Shown: positions 4,852-5,022 of the stretch, one piece after another
Position numbering within the stretch: the stretch's first letter is position 1
How the letters are laid out: each line of letters begins with the position of its first letter
From: an uncultured Aquimarina sp.
GTDB lineage: Bacteria; Bacteroidota; Bacteroidia; Flavobacteriales; Flavobacteriaceae
Assembly (NCBI GenBank): GCA_937958735.1
Contig: CALGNG010000254.1
Coordinates: forward strand, 1-5,022
DNA: 5,022 bases
Reading direction: 5' to 3'
Translations under genes and position numbers: made by a program
Notes under the pieces: generated by a model
Told to the model about the DNA's origin: nothing
Databases searched by the model: none
Seen by the model: the letters and a program-made list of their open reading frames with translations, nothing else

Positions 4852-5022
4852 ATGATTTTAACAATAGAAAAAAGAAATGCCGTATTAAAGACAATGGCAA
4901 TTCTTGTAAAAGAAGCCGCCGCAACAATATTAGCAGCCAATAAAATAGACATGGACAGTTATAATGGCGGTGATTTAGCCATGAGCGACCGTCTAAAAGT
5001 AGATGATGCTAAGATCGAAGGG
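4852..5022 (+). CDS. proA: gamma-glutamyl phosphate reductase, N-terminal part (runs off the window)
   Basis: The first 57 codons of a gene continue past the window edge without a stop. ProA reduces gamma-glutamyl phosphate to glutamate-5-semialdehyde with NADPH, the second step of proline synthesis from glutamate, in the cytoplasm. The protein begins MILTIEKRNAVLKTMA, continues with ILAANKIDMDSYNGGDLAMS (27-45 region) and reaches DRLKVDDAKIEG (46-57). These match the ProA N-terminal pattern of an RNAVL-like helix, an ILAAN...D segment and DRLKLxxxRI. The ATG at 4852 comes after an A-rich stretch and fits the usual start. It lies 97 bases after argD, with the 42-bp palindrome in between, so co-transcription with the arginine genes is likely but might be reduced. 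The catalytic Cys lies outside the window and cannot be checked. Confidence 0.9.
   Translation, partial: MILTIEKRNAVLKTMAILVKEAAATILAANKIDMDSYNGGDLAMSDRLKVDDAKIEG

Noticed and set aside
1..5022. CRISPR array, insertion sequence, tRNA/rRNA gene or defence system
   Set aside because: No regularly spaced repeats, transposase motifs, tRNA-like cloverleaf or defence-protein motifs were seen; the coding regions are fully explained by envelope-assembly and amino-acid biosynthesis genes.

Overview
The window looks like chromosomal DNA from a member of the Bacteroidota, most likely the family Flavobacteriaceae. Four things point there: AT-rich composition; genes without Shine-Dalgarno sequences, with A/T-rich stretches before their starts; a candidate promoter close to the TTG / TAnnTTTG type; and Flavobacteriia-like versions of ArgG, ArgC, ArgD, ProA and a TamB C-terminus. 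All genes read on the + strand.

Layout. Bases 1-195 are the last 64 codons of a TamB-like (DUF490) envelope protein. Bases 196-542 hold no ordinary gene but look like a regulatory leader. They contain a candidate promoter (206-239), a possible 34-codon leader peptide ending Phe-Arg-Arg-Pro-stop (296-400), alternative RNA pairings around that peptide's end, and a 14-bp hairpin (469-503). Next come a GNAT-family acyltransferase (543-1097, TTG start), argG (1214-2407), argC (2554-3537, shorter start preferred), argD (3618-4754) and the first 57 codons of proA (4852 to the window edge).

How the genes work together. ArgC and ArgD carry out the reductase and aminotransferase steps that turn an N-acylglutamyl phosphate into N-acylornithine. 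ArgG makes argininosuccinate from citrulline and aspartate near the end of the route. ProA makes glutamate semialdehyde for proline, so the cluster joins the two glutamate-derived pathways. The GNAT protein sits where an acyl-CoA:glutamate acyltransferase would be useful, but its substrate cannot be read from the sequence. Other arginine and proline genes (proB, carbamoyltransferase, argB, argE, argH) probably follow downstream, by analogy with related genomes.

The most notable non-coding features are the possible arginine-sensing leader and a perfect 42-bp palindrome between argD and proA (4787-4828). Intergenic gaps are 80-146 bp, large for an operon, and share AGCTAA/AGCC-rich sequence. 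The protein-coding part is a conventional biosynthetic cluster; I see no mobile element, CRISPR array, RNA gene or defence system.
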